A stretch of DNA of 64,000 nt, from NCBI RefSeq assembly GCF_014284195.1, contig NZ_JACOGC010000001.1, positions 62,001-126,000 on the forward strand. Direction: 5' to 3'. This DNA comes from Cognatundibacterium griseum. Its GTDB lineage: Bacteria; Pseudomonadota; Gammaproteobacteria; Burkholderiales; Burkholderiaceae_D. The position numbers were made by a program, and so were the translations under genes. Below are positions 26,801 through 34,474 of this stretch, one piece after another (position 1 is the first letter of the stretch; every line of letters begins with the position of its first letter). Under the pieces are notes generated by a model that worked only from the letters and a program-made list of their open reading frames with translations, was not told where the DNA came from and ran no database searches.

Positions 26801-27517
26801 GCCCACGTCGGGAATATGTATGTGAACCGCAATATCGTCGGTGCAGTGGTCGGCGTGCAGCCATTCGGCGGTGAAGGAAAATCCGGCACCGGCCCGAAAG
26901 CCGGCGGCCCGCTATATCTGAAACGTCTGCAACGCACGGCCCAGACCGGTCTTGGCGGACATACCGTCTATGAACGCCAGACCCCTGCGGCGCTGAATGC
27001 GCTGATGGTGTGGGCAAATGCAGAGGGCCTGCAGAAAATTGCCGAACTGGGCGAACACTATGCGCATCAGAGTCCATACAAGATCACGCAGGTGCTGCCT
27101 GGTCCGACCGGTGAGAGAAACACCCTGTCTTTCGTACCGCGCGGCGCGGTTTTCTGTAGTGCAGACAAATTACCTTGTCTGGTGAATCAGCTTGCCGCCT
27201 GTCTCGCGACCGGAAATACCGCCGTGTTGCCGCCTGCTGCCATGACATTGCTGCCAGCCAGTCTGCCGGATGCCGTACGCGCGCATCTGCGTGCCGGTGA
27301 AGCCCAGCACTGCGGTGCGCAACTGGCTCTGATTGAAGGCAGTCAGCTGCATGCTTATCAGGCCGTGTTTGCCGCCATGGATGGCGCCATTGTCTCTGTC
27401 ATCGAAACCAGCGACCACCAGGAAATTCCCTTGTGGCGACTGGTTGCCGAGCGTGCTTTGTGCGTCAATACCACCGCCGCTGGCGGTAACGCCAGTCTGA
27501 TGGCAATGGCCAGCTGA
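23858..27517 (+). CDS. putA: Bifunctional proline dehydrogenase / P5C dehydrogenase
   Basis: PutA oxidises proline to glutamate in two steps, using FAD and then NAD. The 1219-residue protein has the alpha-domain and proline dehydrogenase barrel (to ~500; RLVKGAYWDAEIKRAQ, GPGISVKLSAL), the aldehyde dehydrogenase domain (~560-1000; SPWNFPLAIF, ETGGQNAMIVDS, catalytic Cys837 in SAGQRCSALR) and the C-terminal second ALDH-like domain. E. coli PutA is ~100 residues longer because of an N-terminal ribbon-helix-helix; that is missing, so this is the non-repressor, bifunctional kind. It is membrane-associated in its reduced state in relatives. Confidence 0.97.
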   Translation: MDATSVPNTSKPFSALQTELLPDQGTLRTAITAAYRRDESEAVQWLLNAVNPYPSLQKDVAQLAHTLVTSVRQQRTRASGVDALMHEFSLSSEEGVALMCLAEALLRIPDHETANRLIADKISRGDWRKHLGESPSLFVNAATWGLLVTGKLVATNSEQGLGAALTRLIAKGGEPLIRKGVDLAMRMLGNQFVTGQTIEEALKNSQDNEKRGYRYSYDMLGEAALTARDAAFYYQAYETAIHAIGKASAGRGIKDGPGISVKLSALHPRYSRAQRERTMSELLPLLKKLLLLAKHYNIGLNIDAEETDRLELSLDLMEALAFDADLKGFEGIGFVVQAYQKRCPFVIDYLVDLARRSGSRFMIRLVKGAYWDAEIKRAQVDGMDGYPVYTRKVYTDLSYLTCAQRLLAATDVIYPQFATHNALTLSTIYTWAQSADITDYEFQCLHGMGETLYDQVVGKDRLNKPCRIYAPVGSHQTLLAYLVRRLLENGANSSFVNQIVDESISIESLIADPLAVSRELGGKAHPGIPLPHDLYGQERKNSAGLDFSNELTLQKISAHFASAAELKWQAAPLLAAGSTASASHAVLNPANQLDRVGEVIEANSHDVQQALADAAHFALEWQTTAPSARAACLKKAADLLEAQTLDFMGLAIREAGKSLPNALAEVREAVDFLRYYAAQIESHTNTQALGPVVCISPWNFPLAIFMGEVSAALAAGNVVLAKPAEQTPLIAFRAVQVLHEAGIPRAALQFLPGTGEIVGAELVADHRVKGVIFTGSTEVAQIINRTLAKRAAAEGIDIPLIAETGGQNAMIVDSSALPEQVVNDVLSSAFDSAGQRCSALRVLCLQEDIADKTIEMLHGAMQELRIGQTDRLATDIGPVIDAEAQGNLLNHIRHMRGVAKSFYSLELGDDCRQGTFVAPTVMEIADLSELKKEVFGPVLHILRFRRDQLGQLVEQINATGFGLTLGIHSRIDETIHFITSRAHVGNMYVNRNIVGAVVGVQPFGGEGKSGTGPKAGGPLYLKRLQRTAQTGLGGHTVYERQTPAALNALMVWANAEGLQKIAELGEHYAHQSPYKITQVLPGPTGERNTLSFVPRGAVFCSADKLPCLVNQLAACLATGNTAVLPPAAMTLLPASLPDAVRAHLRAGEAQHCGAQLALIEGSQLHAYQAVFAAMDGAIVSVIETSDHQEIPLWRLVAERALCVNTTAAGGNASLMAMAS

Positions 27518-27555
27518 GTATTGCCGGGCAGCTTGCCGGCATCGCGTTTCTCCAG

Positions 27556-27580
27556 ACCCCGCAGTTGCGGGGTTTTTTTT
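27556..27580 (+). terminator. Rho-independent terminator after putA
   Basis: ACCCCGCA/TGCGGGGT stem followed by eight T residues, 38 bases after the putA stop. Confidence 0.9.
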
Positions 27581-27788
27581 ATGAAAACACTGCCGCCGAT
27601 TACGATGGGTAAAATCCGGATTCTGCGCTTACAATGCACAGGCTTTGAATCTGTGGTGCGCTGGATGCCGGATCAGCCATGACCCCGCAGATCATGCAAA
27701 ATCGATTCTTTACGCGGTAGGTCGCCACAGGTGCGGATCGCAAGGATATGCGTTATCCGGGGTTTTCCCGCTGTTTGATGCACACTTA

Positions 27789-27804
27789 ATGTTATCGCTA
27801 ACAT
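27789..27804. promoter_or_regulatory. GntR operator upstream of gntR
   Basis: ATGTTATCGCTAACAT lies 13 bases before the gntR start and matches the GntR operator pattern ATGTTA-NNNN-TAACAT. Its location at the start implies autoregulation. The related palindrome at 29049-29062 precedes gntK. Confidence 0.8.
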
Positions 27805-27817
27805 TTTTAAGATTGTT

Positions 27818-28846
27818 ATGACCAAAATTCAGACTGCCAAAGGACGTGCCAGCGGTAAAATCACCCTCGCCGAAGTGGCTGCCAGGGCAGGGGTTGCCAG
27901 CATGACGGCGTCGCGGGCGATCAGTCAGCCGGAACGGGTTTCTGCCAGCCTGCGCCAGCGCGTGGAACAGGCCGTGGCTGAATTGGGTTACGTGCCAAAC
28001 CGGGCAGCGCGGGCGCTGGCTTCGGCGCAGTCAAATGTGATCGCCGTGCTGGTGCCGTCGCTCTCGAATGCTGTGTTCACGGAAGTGCTGGCCGGCATTC
28101 AGGATGTGCTGGATGCGGATAATTATCAGCTGCTGATCGGAAATACCCGCTACTCCGATGCCGAAGAAGAAAAACTGCTGGGTATTTACCTGCAATCCAA
28201 CCCGGATGGCATCCTGCTGTCGGGCATGACGCACAGCCCGCGGGTGGAACAAATGCTGCAGGCGTCGCAGATACCGGTGGTATCCATGATGGATCTGGCA
28301 GAGACCGGGCAGGCTTTTGCGGTGGGATTTTCCCAGTTTCAGGCGGGCTATACCATGACGCGCTACCTGCTGGACAAAGGGCACCGCCGTATCGGTTTCA
28401 TGGGCGCACAGCTCGATGAACGAACGCTGAAACGCGCTGAAGGTTATCGCAAAGCCATGCGGGAATCTGGCCTGGAAGACAAGCGGCTGGAGGTCATGGT
28501 CAGCGATCCTTCCACCATCGCACTCGGTGCCGAACTGCTCGGCCGGATGTTGTCGGTAGCGCCGGATTGTGACGCGATTTTTTGCTGTAATGACGATCTG
28601 GCGCATGGCGCCATTTATCAATGCCAGCGGCGCGGCATTACTGTTCCTGACCAGATTGCCATTTGCGGCTTTAATGATTTGCCCGCTTCCGCCTGGATGA
28701 AACCTTCAGTCACCACCATCAGCACGCCGCGTTACCGGGTCGGATTCGAGGCTGCCAGCCTGTTACGCGCACTGATCCGCAAAGAAACCGTTCCTCAGAC
28801 CCAGATCGATCTCGGATTTACCCTGATGGCACGCGAAAGTGCCTGA
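27818..28846 (+). CDS. gntR: LacI-family gluconate repressor GntR
   Basis: The 342-residue protein has the LacI helix-turn-helix (TLAEVAARAGVASMTASRAI) and the hinge helix NRAARALASAQS, then a periplasmic-binding-like effector domain. The wording VSASLRQRVEQAVAELGYVPN and DGILLSGMTHS is that of GntR, which releases DNA on binding gluconate. The two operators flanking it, the gluconokinase gene 253 bases downstream and the carrier after that support the assignment. A putative operator overlaps its own promoter region. Confidence 0.92.
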   Translation: MTKIQTAKGRASGKITLAEVAARAGVASMTASRAISQPERVSASLRQRVEQAVAELGYVPNRAARALASAQSNVIAVLVPSLSNAVFTEVLAGIQDVLDADNYQLLIGNTRYSDAEEEKLLGIYLQSNPDGILLSGMTHSPRVEQMLQASQIPVVSMMDLAETGQAFAVGFSQFQAGYTMTRYLLDKGHRRIGFMGAQLDERTLKRAEGYRKAMRESGLEDKRLEVMVSDPSTIALGAELLGRMLSVAPDCDAIFCCNDDLAHGAIYQCQRRGITVPDQIAICGFNDLPASAWMKPSVTTISTPRYRVGFEAASLLRALIRKETVPQTQIDLGFTLMARESA

Positions 28847-29048
28847 AAAACGACACTGCAGGATTGAGACTTAGCGCTCTGTATCCTGATTTTTTTCTGA
28901 CTGCCAGAAACGTGCGCAGCCAGTATTTTCCTGCCTTTTGCATGGTTTTACTGCACATTTTCCGGGCACGTTGAGACCATGTTTATGCTGCTGTGCAGCA
29001 TCAGATGTTCTTTACAAATTCCCGGCCGGGATTAAACTCCGGTTCAAA

Positions 29049-29062
29049 TGTTAGCGCTAACA
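29049..29062. promoter_or_regulatory. GntR operator upstream of gntK
   Basis: TGTTAGCGCTAACA is a perfect 14-base palindrome with the same half-sites as 27789-27804, 37 bases before the gntK start. It should place gntK, and probably the MFS gene, under GntR control. Confidence 0.82.
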
Positions 29063-29099
29063 ATAAAGCTAAGCAAATTGCTTCTTGAACGGAAATCTT

Positions 29100-29645
29100 G
29101 TGAATAACTGCTCTGAAACCCACTCTGCCGCCGCATCCGCCATTCCCCGCCGCTGGGTGATCATGGGCGTCTGCGGCTGTGGTAAAAGTGAAATCGGCCA
29201 GCGTCTGGCAAGCGCATTGGCAATCCCTTTCAGCGAAGGCGACAGCTATCACCCGCCTGCCAATATACAGAAAATGCAATCCGGAATTCCATTGACGGAC
29301 ACGGATCGCGCAGACTGGCTGCAGCAATTAAAGCAGCAGCTTGCCACTGCCCGGGACAATCATCAGAGCCTGGTCTTATCCTGCTCGGCGCTCAAGCGCG
29401 CTTATCGCGATCTGCTGCGTGAAGCAGATCCGGCGCTGGTATTCGTACATTTGCATGGTGAACGTGAACTGATCACAACCCGCATGCGTATGCGCAACGA
29501 CCACTTCATGCCTTTATCGCTGCTCGACAGTCAGCTGGCTGACCTGCAGATGCTGCAGTCCGATGAAACCGGCCTGCGTCTGAATATCGAACAGCCGCCC
29601 GCAGCACTGATAGAGAACATCATCGACTGGACGGCTCGCAACTGA
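29100..29645 (+). CDS. gntK: Gluconokinase
   Basis: GntK phosphorylates gluconate to 6-phosphogluconate, feeding the Entner-Doudoroff or pentose phosphate route. The protein of about 181 residues has the P-loop MGVCGCGKSEIG, the gluconate-binding EGDSYHPPANIQKMQSGIPL and SCSALKRAYRDLLR, and RNDHFMPLSLLDSQ. I chose the GTG at 29100, seven bases after ACGGAAA; a TTG at 29085 would add five residues. It lies between gntR and an MFS carrier, behind a GntR operator. Confidence 0.93.
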   Translation: MNNCSETHSAAASAIPRRWVIMGVCGCGKSEIGQRLASALAIPFSEGDSYHPPANIQKMQSGIPLTDTDRADWLQQLKQQLATARDNHQSLVLSCSALKRAYRDLLREADPALVFVHLHGERELITTRMRMRNDHFMPLSLLDSQLADLQMLQSDETGLRLNIEQPPAALIENIIDWTARN

Positions 29646-29775
29646 ATATCCGCACATCTGATTTTTTTAATCGCTTTTATCCACACTGACGCGACTATTT
29701 GTTCTGGCCTGACCAGATCTTGCCTGAGTAAAACCAGACGCGCCGGCTTATAACAACTGATTCAAGGAGACACCC

Positions 29776-31080
29776 ATGAATACACCGCAATCCACCAGCA
29801 TTCCGCGACGACGCTGGGGTATCGGCGCACTGCTCGGTATCGGCGTGCTGATCAACTATATCGACCGTATCGGCCTGTCAGTTGCCGCGCCGCAGATTCA
29901 GGACTTGTTCAAACTGAGTTCTGTCGAAATGGGCTTGCTGTTCAGCGCATTTGCCTGGTCGTATGCGATTTTGCAGATTCCGGTCGGCATGGTGCTGGAT
30001 AAATTCGGCCCCACCAAAGTCGGTCGCTACGGCGCCTTTTTATGGGGTATCGCTTCCACCATCACCGCCTTGTCCAGCGGTTTTGCGGGGATCTTTTTTG
30101 CGCGGATTCTGCTCGGCATTGCAGAAGCACCGGCGTTTCCGGTGAGTTCCAAGGCAACCGGTTACTGGTTTCCGCGCAAGGAGCGCGGGCTGGCAACCGC
30201 CATTTTTGATGCTGCCGCCAAGTTTTCCAATGTCATCGGCGTGCCGCTGGTGGCAGTGGTGGTAGTGAGTTTCGGCTGGCGCTGGGGCTTTGCGCTCACG
30301 GCTATGCTGAGTTTTATGTATTTTTTTGCTTTCCTGATTTTTTACCGTGATCCGAGCGCTGATCCGCATTTATCAAGGGCCGAGCTGGATTATATTCAGC
30401 AAGGCGGTGCAGCACCGGAAGGCAAGGCAGATAATGGCGCCATCGGCATGCTCGGCTATCTGCTGCGCCAGACCAAAGTCTGGGGCCTGACGATAGGCTT
30501 TGCGGCGTATGGTTATTCGTTTTACCTGTTCCTGACCTGGCTGCCGGGCTATCTGGTGCAAACCATGCACATGAGTATTCTGAAATCTGCCGGCTATGCG
30601 GCCATTCCCTGGGTATTTGCCACGCTGACGGATCTGTTCGTCGGTGGATGGCTGATCGATCACCTGATTTCACGTGGGTGTGATGAATCCAGAGTCCGCA
30701 AAACCGTGCTGATCATCGGTATGTTGTTTGGTCTGGCGGTATTCGGCGCCACTCAGACGGTGGATCCGGTCTGGGCGATTTTCTGGATTTCGATTGCACT
30801 CGGCGGTCTGGCTTCAGCCGCACCGGTCGGCTGGTCGCTGCCTTCGCTGATTGCACCGAAAGGCGGAGCCGGCACCATCGGCGGCATCATGAATTTTGTG
30901 AATAATCTCATGGGTGCCGCAGCGCCGATTGTCACCGGCTACATCGTCGGCGCCACCAATTCATTCACCAATGCTTTCTTTGTCGCCGGAATAATTTTAC
31001 TGGTCGGCATTATTTCTTTCGTCTTCGTGCTTGGAAAAATCGAGCCGATTGCCGAACCGGCCGTCAGTCAGCACTCCTGA
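29776..31080 (+). CDS. MFS transporter, anion:cation symporter (ACS) family, probable sugar-acid carrier
   Basis: The 434-residue protein has twelve predicted helices. LINYIDRIGLSVAAPQIQ and the cytoplasmic loop DKFGPTKVGRYGA are typical of the ACS branch that carries hexuronates, glucarate and galactonate. Next to gntR and gntK, gluconate or a related sugar acid is the likely substrate; in E. coli gluconate uptake uses the unrelated GntP family. AAGGAGACACCC precedes the ATG. The gap of 130 bases after gntK has no terminator, so it may be co-transcribed. Confidence 0.88.
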   Translation: MNTPQSTSIPRRRWGIGALLGIGVLINYIDRIGLSVAAPQIQDLFKLSSVEMGLLFSAFAWSYAILQIPVGMVLDKFGPTKVGRYGAFLWGIASTITALSSGFAGIFFARILLGIAEAPAFPVSSKATGYWFPRKERGLATAIFDAAAKFSNVIGVPLVAVVVVSFGWRWGFALTAMLSFMYFFAFLIFYRDPSADPHLSRAELDYIQQGGAAPEGKADNGAIGMLGYLLRQTKVWGLTIGFAAYGYSFYLFLTWLPGYLVQTMHMSILKSAGYAAIPWVFATLTDLFVGGWLIDHLISRGCDESRVRKTVLIIGMLFGLAVFGATQTVDPVWAIFWISIALGGLASAAPVGWSLPSLIAPKGGAGTIGGIMNFVNNLMGAAAPIVTGYIVGATNSFTNAFFVAGIILLVGIISFVFVLGKIEPIAEPAVSQHS

Positions 31081-31318
31081 TTGCCGGCTGTTGATCATCA
31101 TCCGCACGTATTGCTGAGTCAGTACAGTGAATTAAACCACTGCGCAATCAGCAAATCCGGCGGATGCATCAGGTCCCGGCCAGGGGAACGTTGTGGCATG
31201 ACAAAACAACGCGCCAGTCCTGGCCAGCTTTACCGCTTCTCACACTAAATGATTAACAACAGGTTCCGCAGGAGCCGGGGCTTCCTGCGTGCCTTTCCTT
31301 CGATAAAAGAGACACATC

Positions 31319-32398
31319 ATGAAAAAAATTAAGCAACTCACCTGGATCACCGGAATCGGTTTCACCAGTCTGGCACTGTTCAGCCACGCTGCGCTGGCGC
31401 AAAGCGCCGTCACCATGTACGGCGTGATGGATGTGGGCGTATCAGTCGATCAGGGTGGCATCAATGGCAGCTCAGTGCGCCTCACCAGCGGTATGGCTAC
31501 CCAGAGCCGCTGGGGTTTCCGTGGTACAGAAGACCTGGGCCAGGGCATGTCTGCCTTTTATGTGCTGGAAGGCGGCGTTCATGCCGATACCGGCGGTTCC
31601 ACCCAAAACGGTACGCTGTTCGGACGCACCTCTGTTGTCGGTCTCAGTAATACGCTGGGCACGGTATCGCTCGGCTTGCAGGACACGCCTTATTTCACCA
31701 CGCTCAACACCGTGGTGGACCCTTTGCGCAACGGTATTGCCCGCTCCAACAATCTGATGGCTGCCACCGGTTTCCGGGCCGGAAATTCCATTCTGGTCAG
31801 AAGCGCCAGCTTCGGCGGTTACAGCGCAGACCTGATGTATGCAGCGGGTGAAATCAGCGGCGATGTGCATGCTGCCAGTGCCATCGGCGGCTCTTTCGGT
31901 TACAGCCAGGGACCGTGGAATTGGCGGGTCGCTTACCACCTCAAGAACAATGACAATGCCAGTATCAAGAATACGGATTCTGCACGCAATTTCCTGATCG
32001 GCGCCAACTATGATTTCGGTGCGGCGAAACTGTATTTCGGCTATGCCATCGACCGCGGTCCGAACAGCGCCGCACTGAACAATACCGCCGCCAGCTTTGG
32101 CGGTGCCGCGCCCGTTGCCTCGACTGACAGTACCGACCTGCTGCTGGGAGTTTCGGTGCCTTTCGGTGCCAGCACCGTGGTTGCAAGCTATATCCGGAAA
32201 GATGATAAAACCACGCTGAATCAGGATGCGCAGCAATATGCACTGGCTTATATGTACGCGCTTTCCAAACGGACAGACATCTACACGTCGTATGCGCTGA
32301 TCCGTAATCAGAACGGGGCGGCCTATACGGAAGGCAACAGCGAGGAACCCGGTCTCGGCAACAAGCAATTCACCATTGGCATGCGTCATCGTTTCTGA
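31319..32398 (+). CDS. Outer-membrane general porin (OmpC/Porin_4 type)
   Basis: The 359-residue protein starts with a signal peptide cleaved around SHAALA-QSAVT and continues with the beta-strand pattern of betaproteobacterial trimeric porins: TMYGVMDVGVSV, RWGFRGTEDLGQGMSAFYVLE, GRTSVVGLSNTLGTVSLGLQ and the closing QFTIGMRHRF, with the terminal Phe needed by the BAM machinery. AAAAGAGACACATC precedes the ATG. Following the gluconate genes it could supply outer-membrane passage for sugar acids, but specificity cannot be read from sequence. A terminator follows. Confidence 0.93.
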   Translation: MKKIKQLTWITGIGFTSLALFSHAALAQSAVTMYGVMDVGVSVDQGGINGSSVRLTSGMATQSRWGFRGTEDLGQGMSAFYVLEGGVHADTGGSTQNGTLFGRTSVVGLSNTLGTVSLGLQDTPYFTTLNTVVDPLRNGIARSNNLMAATGFRAGNSILVRSASFGGYSADLMYAAGEISGDVHAASAIGGSFGYSQGPWNWRVAYHLKNNDNASIKNTDSARNFLIGANYDFGAAKLYFGYAIDRGPNSAALNNTAASFGGAAPVASTDSTDLLLGVSVPFGASTVVASYIRKDDKTTLNQDAQQYALAYMYALSKRTDIYTSYALIRNQNGAAYTEGNSEEPGLGNKQFTIGMRHRF

Positions 32399-32530
32399 TG
32401 TCGCTGTGAAGCTGTCGCAGTGCCTGTCACCGCTCATGCACGCTACTGGAAAGTTGCCGGATAACCGCATCGTTGCAAAAACGATCCTGGCTGATGCTTG
32501 AAAAATCCCGGCTGCAAGCACTGCGTTAAA

Positions 32531-32563
32531 AAGCCCTGCCTGACAAGGTAAGGGCTTTTTTTT
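32531..32563 (+). terminator. Rho-independent terminator after porin
   Basis: AGCCCT (32532-32537) pairs with AGGGCT (32551-32556) across a 13-base loop, followed by a run of T residues. Confidence 0.75.
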
Positions 32564-32572
32564 ATCCCCAAT

Positions 32573-32596
32573 TTATACACAAATTCCTGTGGATAA
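32573..32596. promoter_or_regulatory. Outlying DnaA boxes left of the GNAT gene
   Basis: TTATACACA at 32573-32581 (the R2-type box of E. coli) and TGTGGATAA at 32588-32596 (perfect box on the minus strand) lie seven bases apart. They belong with the cluster at 33.5-34.4 kb on the other side of a small gene. Confidence 0.6.
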
Positions 32597-32701
32597 GTAC
32601 CAATAAGACTTGACAGAGCCTGACATTTTTCCCTTCAATTTCAAACGCATAGCCGCCTGAAACTGACTCCTAAATACCTGCAAAATCCTTTTTTCAGGAA
32701 A

Positions 32702-32722
32702 ATATACTCCCCCTCAGTATAT
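32702..32722. promoter_or_regulatory. Palindromic operator-like site ATATACT-N7-AGTATAT (copy 2)
   Basis: Outer arms and the CCCCC start of the spacer are identical to the site at 6660-6680, and TATAAAT-like DNA follows both. A half-site (CATATACCCCCCC) lies at 32764. The nearest genes are the porin, ended by its terminator, and the converging GNAT gene, so what it controls is not evident. Confidence 0.45.
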
Positions 32723-32836
32723 AAATTTCCCCTTTATATTTCTGGGGAATCAGCCAGATTTCTCATATACCCCCCCTTTTTTTATAAAAATCCGGGTTAT
32801 TGCCCGTCTGTTGTCAGTCTGTTCACAAGGAATTTT

Positions 32837-33307
32837 TCAGGCGGTATGAATGCGGCCACGGCTCAGGAAGGGCGCCGCTCCCTGACTGGCCCAGAAAGCC
32901 GCTGCCTGTGGGTCGGCACTCAGCCAGCTGACTTCGATATGACTGAGCTGATGTTGTTGTGCATGCGCTTTTGCGGCACTGACCAGACGAGCCGCGCATC
33001 CCTGCCGGCGGGCTGCGACATGCACATCCAGATCCAGCAGACACAGATAAGGCTGCTGACTGAATTCCTGTTCCGGATAACGCACCTGGGCTGTCAGATA
33101 CGCCAGCAACTGCCCATCTTCTTCAGCGAATAATCCCCAGCCCAGGCTGTCTCCGCTTTGCAATTTGTCACGCAGGAGACCTGCATATCCAGCTAAAGAA
33201 ATCTGCGGCTGATACGCACTGTCCGTCTGCGCGCTTTCTGCAGCGCCGCGCAGCCACAGGCTGGCAATCATATCGGCATCTTGCACTTGCAATAAACGTA
33301 AATTCAT
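32837..33307 (-). CDS. GNAT family N-acetyltransferase
   Basis: The 156-residue protein has the GNAT fold pattern: LRLLQVQDADMIASLW at the start, a central LCLLDLDVHVAARRQGCAARLV motif A for acetyl-CoA binding (the usual Q/RxxGxG/A as RRQGCA), and ISHIEVSWLSADPQAAAFWASQGA-like motif B. Acceptor is unknown. It is embedded in the DnaA-box region, with 1.17 kb of non-coding DNA on the upstream side. Confidence 0.83.
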   Translation of the reverse strand: MNLRLLQVQDADMIASLWLRGAAESAQTDSAYQPQISLAGYAGLLRDKLQSGDSLGWGLFAEEDGQLLAYLTAQVRYPEQEFSQQPYLCLLDLDVHVAARRQGCAARLVSAAKAHAQQHQLSHIEVSWLSADPQAAAFWASQGAAPFLSRGRIHTA

Positions 33308-33557
33308 CAGAAAAATCAGCGTAAAAAATTCATTCTCATCCCTGCTTACCGTCCTTAGTCTGATTCAGAATGCGATGCGCACAGCAGCCCCGCCCGCAGT
33401 GCTTGGCTTGTTGGTCCCGTCAACAGAAAACACTGCCGCAGCTGGCCAATTTCGATATTCTGAAACTGTTCCGGTCTGGTAAGTAACGGATTCTAAAGGA
33501 AATTCAGCGCGATGGTTTTTTCGCTGCCGCAGCTTGTGGATAGTGTTAACTTGAATA

Positions 33558-33610
33558 AGTTTATATATACATAGTGGTGATTGTTAACGGCCACTACTGA
33601 CTGTGGATAA
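33558..33610 (-). repeat. Origin unwinding-type unit, copy A
   Basis: Read on the minus strand: DnaA box TTATCCACA, a GGCC-containing cluster, GTTAA, then degenerate triplets CAATCACCACTATG and an AT run. It shares 34-base alignment with copy B 617 bases away (first 18 bases identical, GTTAACGGC identical). The triplets are less regular than in copy B. Confidence 0.65.
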
Positions 33611-34174
33611 CTAAGTAAACATCCACAGAATCATTGAATTAGCGCAAGGATAAACAGGTGAAAAAAGTCTGTATATCTGCATGATAAAAATTGGACAAAA
33701 ATACGCATGGCGTCAGTTGTGTTTGTTGCGCACAAGCTATGTAGTGGATATCGCCGCACTTATCCACAATAAATATTTTCAAACTGTTGTTTTCAGGTTG
33801 TTTTTAGCCTGATTCCGGGCTGTTTTACGGTCTGATTCAGGAAATATCATCAGCCAGTGCATTACAAAAAGCACTTTAGTGCGACTCATTAGCTGGTTTG
33901 TGAGTTCATTGCGAGCTTGTCGGCAATCGCAAATCTGTTTTTTGGCAGAAGGACATGACATTCATCCGTCATGAATTAGTTCATGACCAGAATTTGGCAA
34001 AAGTCTGAAGTATTTTTTGCATGGCTTGTCAGGAACAGTCGTTTTACTGTGCCAGACGCAAACGGATTGTCAAAACGAATCCTGCGAACTTTCTTTTTGA
34101 CGATGTCATTTTGAGGGTTTAACAAATTTCCAGATTTTGAGCTATACGAGAAAAAGCCGTTTTTTATAGTATTT

Positions 34175-34226
34175 AGTTTATATATACATAGTAGTAATAG
34201 TTAACGGCGCCATTTTTTGTGGATAA
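34175..34226 (-). repeat. Origin unwinding-type unit, copy B with DnaA-trio pattern
   Basis: Read on the minus strand: DnaA box TTATCCACA (34218-34226), GC cluster GGCGCC, GTTAA, then CTATTACTACTATG, whose complement is the 3'-GAT-AAT-GAT-GAT-5' series expected of DnaA-trios, and then TATATATAAAC. This is the order described for bacterial basal unwinding systems. Confidence 0.7.
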
Positions 34227-34474
34227 CTCACTATTTATCCACGTAAACAATCGTTTAGCTGCAGGACAGGTCTTCGGATAATTTTTGTATGACTGGCGCA
34301 TAGTTTCGGGATAAAAAAACAGGACATTGTCAAAAAAGGAGTTTTCCCCAAAACCGTCTGGGGATATGCAGCGCCTTATCCACAGGCTAAAGCATGCCTG
34401 AAATGACAAATTTGAGCATTTTGCCGGTATTGAATAGGTGTTTATTCGGGAGGATTGATGCTGATTCGCAGCGT

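Larger units (their letters stand above)
33308..34474. other. Putative chromosomal replication origin (oriC)
   Basis: 1.17 kb of AT-rich non-coding DNA. Perfect DnaA boxes (TTATCCACA either strand) lie at 33602(-), 33760(+), 34218(-) and 34376(+), with one-mismatch boxes at 33535(-) and 34235(+). Two copies of an unwinding-type unit are present (33558-33610, 34175-34226). This density is far above chance. mnmG, parA, parB and two parS sites lie ~20-24 kb to the right, which fits an origin-proximal region. dnaA is not in the window, as in gammaproteobacteria. Short frames here (33779-33961, 34173-34409) look spurious. Confidence 0.75.

Noticed and set aside
33779-34409. Two short minus-strand frames (33779-33961, 34173-34409) in the origin region
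   Set aside because: No ribosome sites, no recognisable sequence, and they run across DnaA boxes and the repeat unit.
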